DNA of 64,000 nucleotides from HLUCCA09 sp038757905 (GTDB taxonomy: Bacteria > Pseudomonadota > Alphaproteobacteria > Rhodobacterales > Rhodobacteraceae): positions 12,723 through 76,722 of the forward strand of contig JBCDGG010000003.1 of assembly GCA_038757905.1 (NCBI GenBank), in the 5' to 3' direction. Position 1 is the first letter of the stretch. Each line of letters starts with the position of its first letter. Both the position numbers and the translations under genes were made by a program. The notes under the pieces are model-generated. The model made no database searches, was not told the DNA's origin, and was given only the letters and a program-made list of their open reading frames with translations. Below, one piece after another: positions 18,017 through 25,555 of this stretch.

Positions 18017-18313
18017 ATGGCCCGTAGCTTTCTTGGTGCAGTTCTGATCGCCACAGCGGCGCTCGGCAGCGCTCTCCCCGCCCACTCCCTGGAGCGGCGA
18101 GTGACGGTGACGGGGCTGGTGGGCGAAGAGATGCTGAAGCTCCGCGCCGGGCCCGGCACGGGCTTCCGCGTGATCGTCGGCCTGCCGGAGGGCACGGCGC
18201 TGATCAATCGCGGCTGCGAGCGGGTGGGCGGCACGCCCTGGTGCGAAGTCTCGCTCGAGGAGGTGCGGCGGCTGCGCGGCTATGTCTCGGGGCACTATCT
18301 GAAGGACGAGTAG
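18017..18313 (+). CDS. Secreted SH3b-domain protein
   Basis: A 98-residue protein with a Sec signal peptide (ARSFLGAVLIATAALGSALPAHS, cleavage near residue 24) followed by a single bacterial SH3 domain. The SH3b hallmark LKLRAGPGTGFRVIVGLPEGT is present, along with two cysteines (GCERV and WCEVSL) that probably form a disulfide, and GYVSGHYL at the end. Such domains bind peptidoglycan peptides, so an envelope role in the periplasm is likely. The ATG at 18017 follows a GGAGG ribosome-binding site. It is the last gene of a plus-strand run and converges on the sugar transporter operon. Confidence 0.85.
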   Translation: MARSFLGAVLIATAALGSALPAHSLERRVTVTGLVGEEMLKLRAGPGTGFRVIVGLPEGTALINRGCERVGGTPWCEVSLEEVRRLRGYVSGHYLKDE

Positions 18314-18421
18314 CGCCGCGCGGAGATGTCCGGCGCGCCGTCGCCCCACACCTCCCCCGCAACAGCCCCACAGGGCACACGAAACAGATGAGACAAGGGG
18401 CCGCCGGGTGACGGACTGACG

Positions 18422-18440
18422 GACGGCCTTTGCGGCCGCC
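18422..18440. terminator. Possible bidirectional terminator hairpin
   Basis: GACGGCC-TTTGC-GGCCGCC forms a seven-base-pair stem with one mismatch, placed between the convergent SH3 gene and the sugar permease gene. There is no T-run on either side, so it would be a weak or factor-assisted terminator at best. Confidence 0.3.
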
Positions 18441-18445
18441 CCGCC

Positions 18446-19603
18446 CTATCCCTTCACCGCGCCCGCCGTCAGGCCGCTGACGATCTGGCGCTGGAACACC
18501 ATGACCAGCAGGAAGAGCGGCGCGGTGATCGATACGGCCGCCGCCACAGCTTCCACCTGGTCAGTCGTCGTCGTCTCACGGTTGAAATAGCCCGCGATGG
18601 CCGGAACCATCGTCTGGTTCTGTGCATCGAGCAGGAGCGACGTCACCAGAATGTCATTGTAGGCCAACAGGAACGAGAACAGCCCCGTCGTGATCACACC
18701 CGGCCACATCACCGGCATGATCACCCAGCGGAACGCCTGGAAATGCGTGCAGCCATCGACACGGGCGGCCTCGTCCAGTTCCGTCGGAATGTTCTGGAAG
18801 AACGAGCGCAGCATCCAGATCGTGAAGGGCTGGTTGATCGACACCAGGACCGCAATCACCGCCAAGGGCTGACCGTAGAGCGTCGGCGCGTTCTCTCCCA
18901 GGATCGGCGCCAGGATCTCGGCGGAGTTGATGAAGACCGGCAGATACCCCGCCACGAGAACCGTGTGCGGCAGCGCCCGGAAGACCAGCGCGATGATCAG
19001 GATCCAGAACGCGATGGTGGAGCCCGACCGCGCCAGCCCGTAGCCCGCCAGCGTCCCCACCGTGAGTGACACGGTCACCACCCCGGCAGTGATCAGCATG
19101 GAGTTGAGGAAGTTGCGGTAGAACGCGTTGTCGACCCAGACCGACTGGTAATGCACCGTCGTCAGCCCCAGGACGGGATCGCCGAGCGGACCGGCGATTG
19201 CATTCAGGCCGCCAAGGATCAGCGGCAGAACGAAGAAGAACACCACCACGAAAGCCAGCGCATAGGCGATGACACCGCCGACCCAGCCGATCAGAAGCAG
19301 GCCCTGGGGCGTGAACCGCGCAATCCAGCCCGGCAGATTCCGAAACGCGATGCGGATCGCCAGATAGAGCACGATGAGGCCCGCGATCATGTCGAGCACG
19401 GACAGCCCGTTGCCCGCCGCCCGCGTGGCCGGGCCCGTGATCACCTCCCACGGGCTGGCCGAGAACGCATCCACCGGGGATTTGAAGCTCATCACCGCGA
19501 TCCAGAAGATCGGGAACGCAGCCAGCAGCAACCAGAAGGCCAAAAAGCCGCCGGAGAGGAACTTGAGCCAGATCGGCTGCCGCAGGGCCTTGGGCGTCGA
19601 CAT
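18446..19603 (-). CDS. CUT1 sugar ABC transporter permease with extra membrane insert
   Basis: A 385-residue MalG/UgpE-like inner-membrane permease. After the first span (FLAFWLLLAAFPIFWIAVMSF) comes an unusual insertion of about 100 residues, roughly 55-150, with two or three more hydrophobic stretches (LDMIAGLIVLYLAIRIAF, GGVIAYALAFVVVFFFVLPL); typical members are near 280 residues. The remainder is canonical: the NSMLITAGVV region, and the coupling motif in ELDEAARVDGCTHFQAFRWVIMP. It is the last gene of a four-gene minus-strand operon (ATPase, binding protein, two permeases), 12 bp after the other permease gene. The sugar is not identifiable from sequence alone; the divergent epimerase gene fits a hexose or a glycoside. 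Confidence 0.85.
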   Translation of the reverse strand: MSTPKALRQPIWLKFLSGGFLAFWLLLAAFPIFWIAVMSFKSPVDAFSASPWEVITGPATRAAGNGLSVLDMIAGLIVLYLAIRIAFRNLPGWIARFTPQGLLLIGWVGGVIAYALAFVVVFFFVLPLILGGLNAIAGPLGDPVLGLTTVHYQSVWVDNAFYRNFLNSMLITAGVVTVSLTVGTLAGYGLARSGSTIAFWILIIALVFRALPHTVLVAGYLPVFINSAEILAPILGENAPTLYGQPLAVIAVLVSINQPFTIWMLRSFFQNIPTELDEAARVDGCTHFQAFRWVIMPVMWPGVITTGLFSFLLAYNDILVTSLLLDAQNQTMVPAIAGYFNRETTTTDQVEAVAAAVSITAPLFLLVMVFQRQIVSGLTAGAVKG

Positions 19604-19615
19604 GGAGCGGCCTCC

Positions 19616-20638
19616 TCAGGACTTGCCGTGGTGGTCGCGCCAGGTGCGGCGCAGAAGCGGGATGAGCAGGATCACGATGCCCACCATGGTCAGCATGGCC
19701 GAGGCCGACGCGCGCGAGATCGCGCGGTTGCCGGCATCGTCGGGAGTGAGCAGATCGTAGGTGAGCCATTGCAGCGTGATGCGGTAGGCCTGCGAGGAGA
19801 AGCCGATGACCTCCTCGAAGGCGCGATAGGCATCCATCAGATGGATCAGCGCGACGAAGATGATCAGCGGCATCAGATGCGGGATCACCACGTATTTCAG
19901 CCGCTCCCAGCGGCTGGCGCCGTCGATGATCGCCGATTCCAGCGTGTCCTGGTTCACCGTCTGCAGACCCGCGTAGAAGATCACGAAGGCGAACGGCGCC
20001 ACGTGCCAGACGCGGTAGAACATCATCAGGATCTCGATGGCCCAGCCATTGGCGGCGACGGAGATGTCGGTCATCAGCCAGCCTTCGAGCAGCGCGGTGA
20101 CGATCCCGTCGCCGTAGAACAGCCAGCGGATCGACAGCGCCCCGATCACGGGCGTGATGATGAAGGGCAGAAGCGAGACGAAGATCACCGGGCCCTTGAT
20201 CGCCTTCGCGGCGTTATTGACCGTAACGGCGATGGCCAGGCCCATCCCGATCACGAGCGGCAGGGTGATCAGTGTGAAGGTCAGCGTGAAGCGCAGCGCT
20301 TTCCAGAAGTCGATGCTCAGGATCGAGCCGAGCCCCGCGCCCGAAAACGCCTGCCCGAGCTGTTCGATGCCGAGCACGCGGGCATAGCTGAGAAAGCCGA
20401 CCCATTCGGTCGTCGTCACCGGGTTGCCCGCCTCGTCCAGCACGGGCTGCGTCTTCATCTCGGTCACGCAGGTCTGTTCCAGGAACCCTGCGGTGCAGGT
20501 CTCGACCTCCACCTGCTGGACGACGGGTTGCGTGATCTGAAAGCTCTGCAGAAACACGCTGGCGAGCGGGAACGCGATGAAGATCAGCATCAGCACCATC
20601 GACGGCGCGACGAACCAGAGGAATGTGCGGAACTTCAT
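19616..20638 (-). CDS. CUT1 sugar ABC transporter permease
   Basis: A 340-residue MalF/UgpA-like permease. The N-terminal span (FLWFVAPSMVLMLIFIAFPLASVFLQSF) is followed by a periplasmic loop of about 60 residues holding two close cysteines (VETCTAGFLEQTCV), a possible disulfide. The permease core has LRFTLTFTLITLPLVIGMG and the coupling loop around ESAIIDGASRWERLKYVVIPHL. Start at 20638 (MKFRTFLW), just inside a longer frame whose extra 22 residues are GC-rich spacer. It lies 93 bp after the binding-protein gene and 12 bp before the second permease. It should pair with that permease to form the membrane channel. Confidence 0.87.
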   Translation of the reverse strand: MKFRTFLWFVAPSMVLMLIFIAFPLASVFLQSFQITQPVVQQVEVETCTAGFLEQTCVTEMKTQPVLDEAGNPVTTTEWVGFLSYARVLGIEQLGQAFSGAGLGSILSIDFWKALRFTLTFTLITLPLVIGMGLAIAVTVNNAAKAIKGPVIFVSLLPFIITPVIGALSIRWLFYGDGIVTALLEGWLMTDISVAANGWAIEILMMFYRVWHVAPFAFVIFYAGLQTVNQDTLESAIIDGASRWERLKYVVIPHLMPLIIFVALIHLMDAYRAFEEVIGFSSQAYRITLQWLTYDLLTPDDAGNRAISRASASAMLTMVGIVILLIPLLRRTWRDHHGKS

Positions 20639-20731
20639 GGCGGTCTCCGGGGGGCTGCCCTGCGCGGCGGCGCGATGAGGCAAAAGGGGCCGGGCCGCGC
20701 CCAACGGGCGGCCCGGCGGAGGGAGGTGGCG

Positions 20732-21955
20732 CTACTCGGCGAGCCCGGCCTCGGCCGCGGCGGTCAGGTAGGCATCCTGGATCGCCGCGAGGGTCGCGGC
20801 CGCGTCACGCTCGCCCGTGAAGAAGGCGGGCAGCTCATTGCCAAGTGCGGTGTGCATCAGGCCCATCTCGCTCGACGAGGGGTAGGACGGCGGCGGCGGC
20901 GAAGCGGTGGCGGCGGCAATGGCCCCCGCGGCCAGGCGCGTGGGCTCGTAGCCCTCCACAAGCCAGATGGCGGCATCGTTCGCGCCGGTCACCATCTCGG
21001 CGTCCATGCCTTCCATGGCGACGCGGAACGCGGCCTCCGCCACATCGTCGGGGATGTTCTGGGCGATCACGATGCCGTCCCACCACAGGGTGGTGGCCGG
21101 GCTGCCGCCCGCCATCGCAAGGGGGGCCGCGGCGCCGTTGACCATGCCGACGACCTGGCTTTCCTCGGCGTTGTCCATCGCACCGCCGCGCGAGGCCCAG
21201 AGGTTCGCCATTGCGATTTTGCCCTGCTGGAACTGCTGCTGCACGTAGGTCGAGTCCGACACCAGAACCTCGGGGTCGGTGAACTCGGTCAGGGCCATCA
21301 TCGTACCGAGCGCATTCATCGCCGGTTCCGAGGATCCGATGGTTTCGAACGCATCCCCCGTGAACGCGCCGCCATAGCCGGCATACATGTTCACGAAGTC
21401 CTGGGCGAGGTTCCAGCCGGACTTCATCGTCATGCCGAGCGGGTATTCGACGACGCCCGCCTCCTGGATTGCAGCTGCCGCGGCGAGCACCTCGTCATAG
21501 GTGGTCGGCACGTCGAGGCCCAGATCGTCGAAGATGTCCTGACGGTACATCAGGTGCTGCACGTTCACCATCATCGCCACGGCCATCGTCTCGCCGTCGA
21601 TCTTGATCAGCTGATTGGGGCGCAGGTTCTGGCCGTACTTGGCGATCAGATCGTCGAGCGGCCGGATGGTGCCTTCGTTCAGAAGCGGCGTGATCGTGCC
21701 GTTGGCCACGCCGCCAATCGCGTAGAGCCAGGGGTTGGCCGCGAAGGCCGACGGTTGCTTCTGACGAAACTCCTGATCGAGTTCGGCTTCGAAGTTGCCG
21801 CACTCGGCCATGGCATCCGTCGCGGCCTTCCACGCTTCGAACCCGGCCGAAAGCGACGAGACCGGGATCTCGTTCTCGAAGGCGCAGGCCCAGGCGCCCG
21901 AGGCGGTCAGGCCGACGACCCCCGCCATTAGGATGGATTTCACGGTCATTCTCAT
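20732..21955 (-). CDS. Sugar ABC transporter substrate-binding protein
   Basis: A 407-residue extracellular solute-binding protein of family 1. Signal peptide: MRMTVKSILMAGVVGLTASGAWA, cleaved before a cysteine-containing mature start (CAFENEIPVSS). The mature protein contains LPLxxx-like hinge segments such as MMVNVQHLMYRQDIFDDLGL and the tryptophan-rich PLGMTMKSGWNLAQDFVNMYAGYGG. The N-terminal region differs from the standard MalE start, which may reflect an unusual ligand. The ATG at 21955 is given; an in-frame ATG two codons later has slightly better spacing to the GGGAG site. 28 bp separate it from the ATPase gene upstream. Ligand unknown. Confidence 0.85.
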   Translation of the reverse strand: MRMTVKSILMAGVVGLTASGAWACAFENEIPVSSLSAGFEAWKAATDAMAECGNFEAELDQEFRQKQPSAFAANPWLYAIGGVANGTITPLLNEGTIRPLDDLIAKYGQNLRPNQLIKIDGETMAVAMMVNVQHLMYRQDIFDDLGLDVPTTYDEVLAAAAAIQEAGVVEYPLGMTMKSGWNLAQDFVNMYAGYGGAFTGDAFETIGSSEPAMNALGTMMALTEFTDPEVLVSDSTYVQQQFQQGKIAMANLWASRGGAMDNAEESQVVGMVNGAAAPLAMAGGSPATTLWWDGIVIAQNIPDDVAEAAFRVAMEGMDAEMVTGANDAAIWLVEGYEPTRLAAGAIAAATASPPPPSYPSSSEMGLMHTALGNELPAFFTGERDAAATLAAIQDAYLTAAAEAGLAE

Positions 21956-21983
21956 TGCTCCCTGTTCTTGCGCGGCGCGGGGC

Positions 21984-23039
21984 TTACTTGCCGCCGCCGA
22001 CGCGCTCTCCTGTTGCCGTATCGAATAGGTGGCATATCGAGGCCGGGACCGAGAAGTGCGCCACTTGTCCGATCTCGATCCTGTAATCCTTGTGCGCCTT
22101 CACCGCGACGAGCCCGCCGCCCGCTTTCACGGTGATCATCGTGGCATCGCCCAGCAGTTCGAGGGTGTAGACCGCCGCGTTGACCTCGGACTTGGCGTCC
22201 GAGACATGCGCGTCTTCCGCGCGGAACCCCAGCGTGACGTTGCCGTCCGGTCCCGTGAGCCCGGCAACTTCGACGCCTTCGGTGCGGAACGTGCCGCCCT
22301 GCATCTCGCCGTCGAGCAGGTTCATGGCAGGCGAGCCGATGAAGGACGCAACGAAGGTATTGGCGGGGTTGTCGTAAATCTCGGTCGGCGTGCCGACCTG
22401 CTGCACCACGCCCTGTTTCATCACCACCACGCGGTCGGCAAGCGTCATCGCTTCGATCTGGTCATGGGTGACGTAGATCGTCGTCACCTTCAGCTCGTGG
22501 GAGAGGTTCTTGATCTGCGCCCGGGTGGAGACCCTCAGCTTGGCGTCGAGGTTCGACAGCGGCTCGTCCATCAGAAAGACGTTGGGCTCGCGCACGATGG
22601 CCCGGGCGAGCGCCACGCGCTGGCGCTGGCCGCCGGACAGTTCGGCGGGCTTGCGGTGCATGAAGGGCTCAAGCTCCACCATGGCCGCGGCGCGGTTGAC
22701 ACGGTCCTCATGCTCTGCCTCTGGCACTTTGCGCACCTTCAGCGGGAAGCGGATGTTCTCGTAGACGTTCATGTTGGGGTAGAGCCCGTAGGACTGGAAC
22801 ACCATGGCGATGTCGCGGTCTTTGGGGTCGAGGTCGTTGACCACCCGCCCGTCGATGGAGATCGTGCCCTCGGTCACATCCTCCAGCCCGGCGATCATGC
22901 GCATCGTCGTGGTCTTGCCGCAGCCCGACGGGCCGAGCAGCACCAGAAACTCCTGATCGGCGATGGTCAGGTCGAAGTTGTCCACCCCGACAAAACTGCC
23001 CCAACGCTTGCCCACGTTCTGAAGTCTGATTTCCGCCAT
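21984..23039 (-). CDS. Sugar ABC transporter ATP-binding protein (MalK/UgpC type)
   Basis: A 351-residue ATPase of the CUT1 MsiK/UgpC/MalK group. Walker A GPSGCGKTTT (about residues 38-47), Q-loop MVFQSYGLYPNM, signature LSGGQRQRVALARAI, Walker B VFLMDEPLSNLDAKLR and the switch histidine in YVTHDQIEAMTLADR are all intact. A C-terminal TOBE/OB region follows (FRAEDAHVSD). The start at 23039 (MAEIRLQNVGKRWG) is the normal family start; a longer frame to 23180 would cross the divergent promoter region. First gene of the transporter operon, divergent from the SnoaL-like gene. Confidence 0.92.
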   Translation of the reverse strand: MAEIRLQNVGKRWGSFVGVDNFDLTIADQEFLVLLGPSGCGKTTTMRMIAGLEDVTEGTISIDGRVVNDLDPKDRDIAMVFQSYGLYPNMNVYENIRFPLKVRKVPEAEHEDRVNRAAAMVELEPFMHRKPAELSGGQRQRVALARAIVREPNVFLMDEPLSNLDAKLRVSTRAQIKNLSHELKVTTIYVTHDQIEAMTLADRVVVMKQGVVQQVGTPTEIYDNPANTFVASFIGSPAMNLLDGEMQGGTFRTEGVEVAGLTGPDGNVTLGFRAEDAHVSDAKSEVNAAVYTLELLGDATMITVKAGGGLVAVKAHKDYRIEIGQVAHFSVPASICHLFDTATGERVGGGK

Positions 23040-23136
23040 GTCGCCCCCTGGTCGCCCCCTGTCGCGCGGCCCGGATGGCCGGCCGCCCTTCCCGTTCCAG
23101 CGGCGAAAACGCCGGTGTCGGATCGCCCTGCGCGCC

Positions 23137-23165
23137 TTGCATACCTGCTTTGCAATCCTATGCAA
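23137..23165. promoter_or_regulatory. TTGCA/TGCAA inverted-repeat operator candidate
   Basis: Between the transporter ATPase gene and the divergent SnoaL-like gene lie TTGCATA (23137-23143), TTTGCAA (23149-23155) and TATGCAA (23159-23165). The outer two form a seven-base inverted repeat centred on the middle one, which itself pairs with either arm. This looks like an operator for a LacI-, GntR- or ROK-type sugar regulator, but no such regulator gene is in the window. Confidence 0.45.
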
Positions 23166-23242
23166 GAGAGCTAGACACATCCCGAGCGTTCTGCCAACCC
23201 CCTTGAGCGCGAAATCGAAACGAGCAAGCAGGGAAACCGATT

Positions 23243-24256
23243 ATGGCAGGGTTCAGAGAGCGGGCGCACGCCGGATTGAACGCGCTCATGTCGGCCGATG
23301 ACGCCGATTTCGGCACGCTTGCCCGCGATCTCATCTCCGCCGAATCCGTGTGGGATATCGCGGCCCCGGTGAACCGTCTGGAGGGGCGCGATGTCATTGT
23401 GGAACAGTTCCTTCGCCCCCTGCGCGGGGCGCTGGCCGCCTGCCGGCGCCGCGACGAGATCTTCATCGGCGGGCAGAACATCCGCGAGGAAGGCGGGCGC
23501 TGGGTCGCCTCGGTCACGCATTATGTCGGCAACTTCGATGCGGCGCTCTGGGGCGTGGATCCCGCGCATCATCTGGTGTTCCTGCGGGCGGGCGAATTCT
23601 ACCGGCTCGATGGCCCGCAAGGCGCCGAAGAGATCACCAAGGCGCGAATCATCGTCGATCTGCCGGACCTGATGCGCCAATGCGGGGCGCGGCCCTTCGA
23701 TGCTCATCTCGGCACCGAGATGCTGTTCCCTGGCCCCGCCACCCATGACGGCGTGCTCCCGACCCCGGGCCGCGGCACCGCCTCGCTCGACCTCGTGGAG
23801 CGCATGCTGGCCGATCTGCACAAGTTCGACCCCGACACCAAGCACTCGCACGGCCAGACGGGCGACGACTGCGCCTGGGACGAGCACATGCTGTGGTATG
23901 GGCCCGGCGGCATCGGCGCGAACTACCTGTGGGACGGGTTCGTGAAGGACCACCGCGCGGACTTCCTGCATGCCTTTCCCGACCGGAAGGGCGGCGATCA
24001 TTACTGCCGGATCGGCGACGGGGACTATGCCGCCGTGTCCGGCTGGCCCTCGATGACCATGACCCATCGCGGCCCGTATCTGGGCGTCCCCGCCACGCAG
24101 CGAAAAATGACCCTGCGGGTGATGGACTTCTACCGCTGCGACTACGCCCGCCATCCCTCCGGCAAGATCGCGGAGAACTGGGTACTTCTTGATTACGTGC
24201 AGCTTTTCGAACAAATGGGCGTCGACCTGATCGCGCGCGGCAACGCACGCGGTTGA
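23243..24256 (+). CDS. Tandem SnoaL/NTF2-like domain protein
   Basis: A 337-residue protein that appears to contain two NTF2-like cone folds of the SnoaL/ester-cyclase kind. The first (about residues 12-150) shows LISAESVWDIAAPVNRLEGRDVIVEQF and a FIGGQNI strand; the second (about 180-330) shows DDCAWDEHMLWYGPGGIG, VSGWPSMTMTHRGPYLG, and VMDFYRCDYARHPSGKIAENWVLLD, the last being the usual final strands of this fold. No signal peptide. It begins the plus-strand arm opposite the sugar transporter and is followed 39 bp later by the epimerase gene, so a role in handling the imported sugar is likely. Reaction unknown; SnoaL-like folds can be cyclases, isomerases, hydrolases or binding proteins. 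Confidence 0.75.
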   Translation: MAGFRERAHAGLNALMSADDADFGTLARDLISAESVWDIAAPVNRLEGRDVIVEQFLRPLRGALAACRRRDEIFIGGQNIREEGGRWVASVTHYVGNFDAALWGVDPAHHLVFLRAGEFYRLDGPQGAEEITKARIIVDLPDLMRQCGARPFDAHLGTEMLFPGPATHDGVLPTPGRGTASLDLVERMLADLHKFDPDTKHSHGQTGDDCAWDEHMLWYGPGGIGANYLWDGFVKDHRADFLHAFPDRKGGDHYCRIGDGDYAAVSGWPSMTMTHRGPYLGVPATQRKMTLRVMDFYRCDYARHPSGKIAENWVLLDYVQLFEQMGVDLIARGNARG

Positions 24257-24295
24257 GCGCCCGGGCGGCGCGGCACGTCAAGGACGGAGAGCGCC

Positions 24296-25285
24296 ATGAT
24301 CGAGGAGTACGGGCAGACGGGTGCAGGACAGCCTGTTCAGCGCATCGCGATCTCGGATGGCGCGCTAAGCGCCGGGGTTTTGACCCTCGGCGCCATCCTG
24401 CAGGACCTTCGGCTATCCGGCCGCCCCGTCACCCTCGGCGCGCAGCGCCTGGCGGCCTATGACAACGGGCCGATGCGCTATTTCGGCGCCGTGATCGGGC
24501 CGGTGGCGGGCCGCATCGCCGGTGCGCGCGGGACCATCGGGGACAGGTCCGTTCAGATGGAAGCCAATGAAGGCCCGAACGCCCTGCATTCCGGCAGCGC
24601 CGGCCTGCACCGCCAGATCTGGCAGGTCGAAACGCACGATGCAGCCTCCGTCGCGCTGCGGTGTGTTGCGGCCCCCGGCGACGGCGGACTGCCCGGCGCA
24701 CGCGTGTTCCGGGCGGTCTACGCGCTAGCGGACGGAGCCCTTCGATTGACGCTCGAAGCCGAGACCGACGCGCCGACCTGGATCAACCTCACGCAGCACA
24801 GCTATTGGCATCTGGGGGGCCCGCCGGGTGTCGACGGGCACCGGCTGCGGATCTGGGCGGAACGGTATCTGCCGATCGACGCTGCAACTCTGCCCACGGG
24901 CGAGATCACCCCGGTGCCGGACACGGCGTTCGACTTCCGCGGCGGTCGCGCGCTCGGCCCGGGGGATCGGCTCGATCACTGCTTCTGCGTCGCCGATGCC
25001 GCCCGCGCGCTCTCGACCGTGGCGCAGGTGACGGGCCCGGACGGCACGACGTTGACGCTCTCGACCGAGGCGCCGGGGCTTCAGGTCCACACGGGTGATG
25101 GGGTGTCGGTGCCGGCCGAGCTGGGTCTCGACGGATTGGGAGCACCGATGCGGCCCGGACTCGCACTCGAACCCCAGGACTGGCCCGATGCACCATCGCA
25201 CCCGGGCTTCCCGTCGATCCTGCTGCAGCCCGGCACGGTCTGGCGGCGTGTGAGTGTCTTTGCCCTGAGCGGCGGCCCGGACTAG
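24296..25285 (+). CDS. galM: Aldose 1-epimerase (galactose mutarotase family)
   Basis: A 329-residue mutarotase that interconverts anomers of aldoses, here probably the sugar imported by the adjacent ABC system. Motifs: YFGAVIGPVAGRIAGARG (substrate arginine region), NEGPNALHSGSAGLHRQIW with a conserved histidine, NLTQHSYWHLGG with the catalytic histidine, and a catalytic glutamate in LALEPQDWPDAPSHPGF near the C-terminus. Start ATG at 24296 after a GGAGAG site. Length is normal. Immediately downstream a degenerate second copy of its last 60 codons is found. Exact sugar specificity is not known. Confidence 0.9.
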   Translation: MIEEYGQTGAGQPVQRIAISDGALSAGVLTLGAILQDLRLSGRPVTLGAQRLAAYDNGPMRYFGAVIGPVAGRIAGARGTIGDRSVQMEANEGPNALHSGSAGLHRQIWQVETHDAASVALRCVAAPGDGGLPGARVFRAVYALADGALRLTLEAETDAPTWINLTQHSYWHLGGPPGVDGHRLRIWAERYLPIDAATLPTGEITPVPDTAFDFRGGRALGPGDRLDHCFCVADAARALSTVAQVTGPDGTTLTLSTEAPGLQVHTGDGVSVPAELGLDGLGAPMRPGLALEPQDWPDAPSHPGFPSILLQPGTVWRRVSVFALSGGPD

Positions 25286-25327
25286 CCAAGCCGCCCGCCT
25301 TCGCGCGCCCCTGACGACCATCCGAGG

Positions 25328-25516
25328 TCAGCGCTGGCCGAGCGGGGCGTCGACCGAAACGGAGCGCCGAGGCGGCCCAGGCTTGAGCTCGATCCCCAGA
25401 ACTGACCCGACGCGCCATCGCAACCGGGCTTCCCGTCGATCCCGCAACGGCCCGGCACGGTCCGGTGGCATGCGAATGTTTTTGCCTTCGGCGCAGGCAA
25501 AGACGGCAGGAGCTAG
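25328..25516 (+). pseudogene. Decayed duplicate of the galM 3' end
   Basis: This stretch aligns without gaps to the end of the upstream epimerase gene (25106-25285). Over 50 consecutive codons starting at GCC GAG I count about 120 of 150 identical bases. The translation keeps ELDPQN, PDAPSQPGFPSI and PGTV, but the tryptophan codon TGG of LEPQDW has become TGA (25403-25405), and the frame runs to a TAG at 25514-25516, just past the expected end. It has no start codon or upstream part, so it cannot make an epimerase. It is either a partial tandem duplication or the last remnant of a second epimerase gene. Confidence 0.85.
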
Positions 25517-25555
25517 CGCCCTGCCCCGTCTTCGCACCCCGCGTAGACCCCCGTG

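Noticed and set aside
19151..21931. A 926-codon open frame on the plus strand, antisense to the sugar transporter genes
   Set aside because: It is rich in histidine, arginine and glutamine, has no domain, and runs opposite well-defined permease and binding-protein genes. It is a by-product of high GC content.
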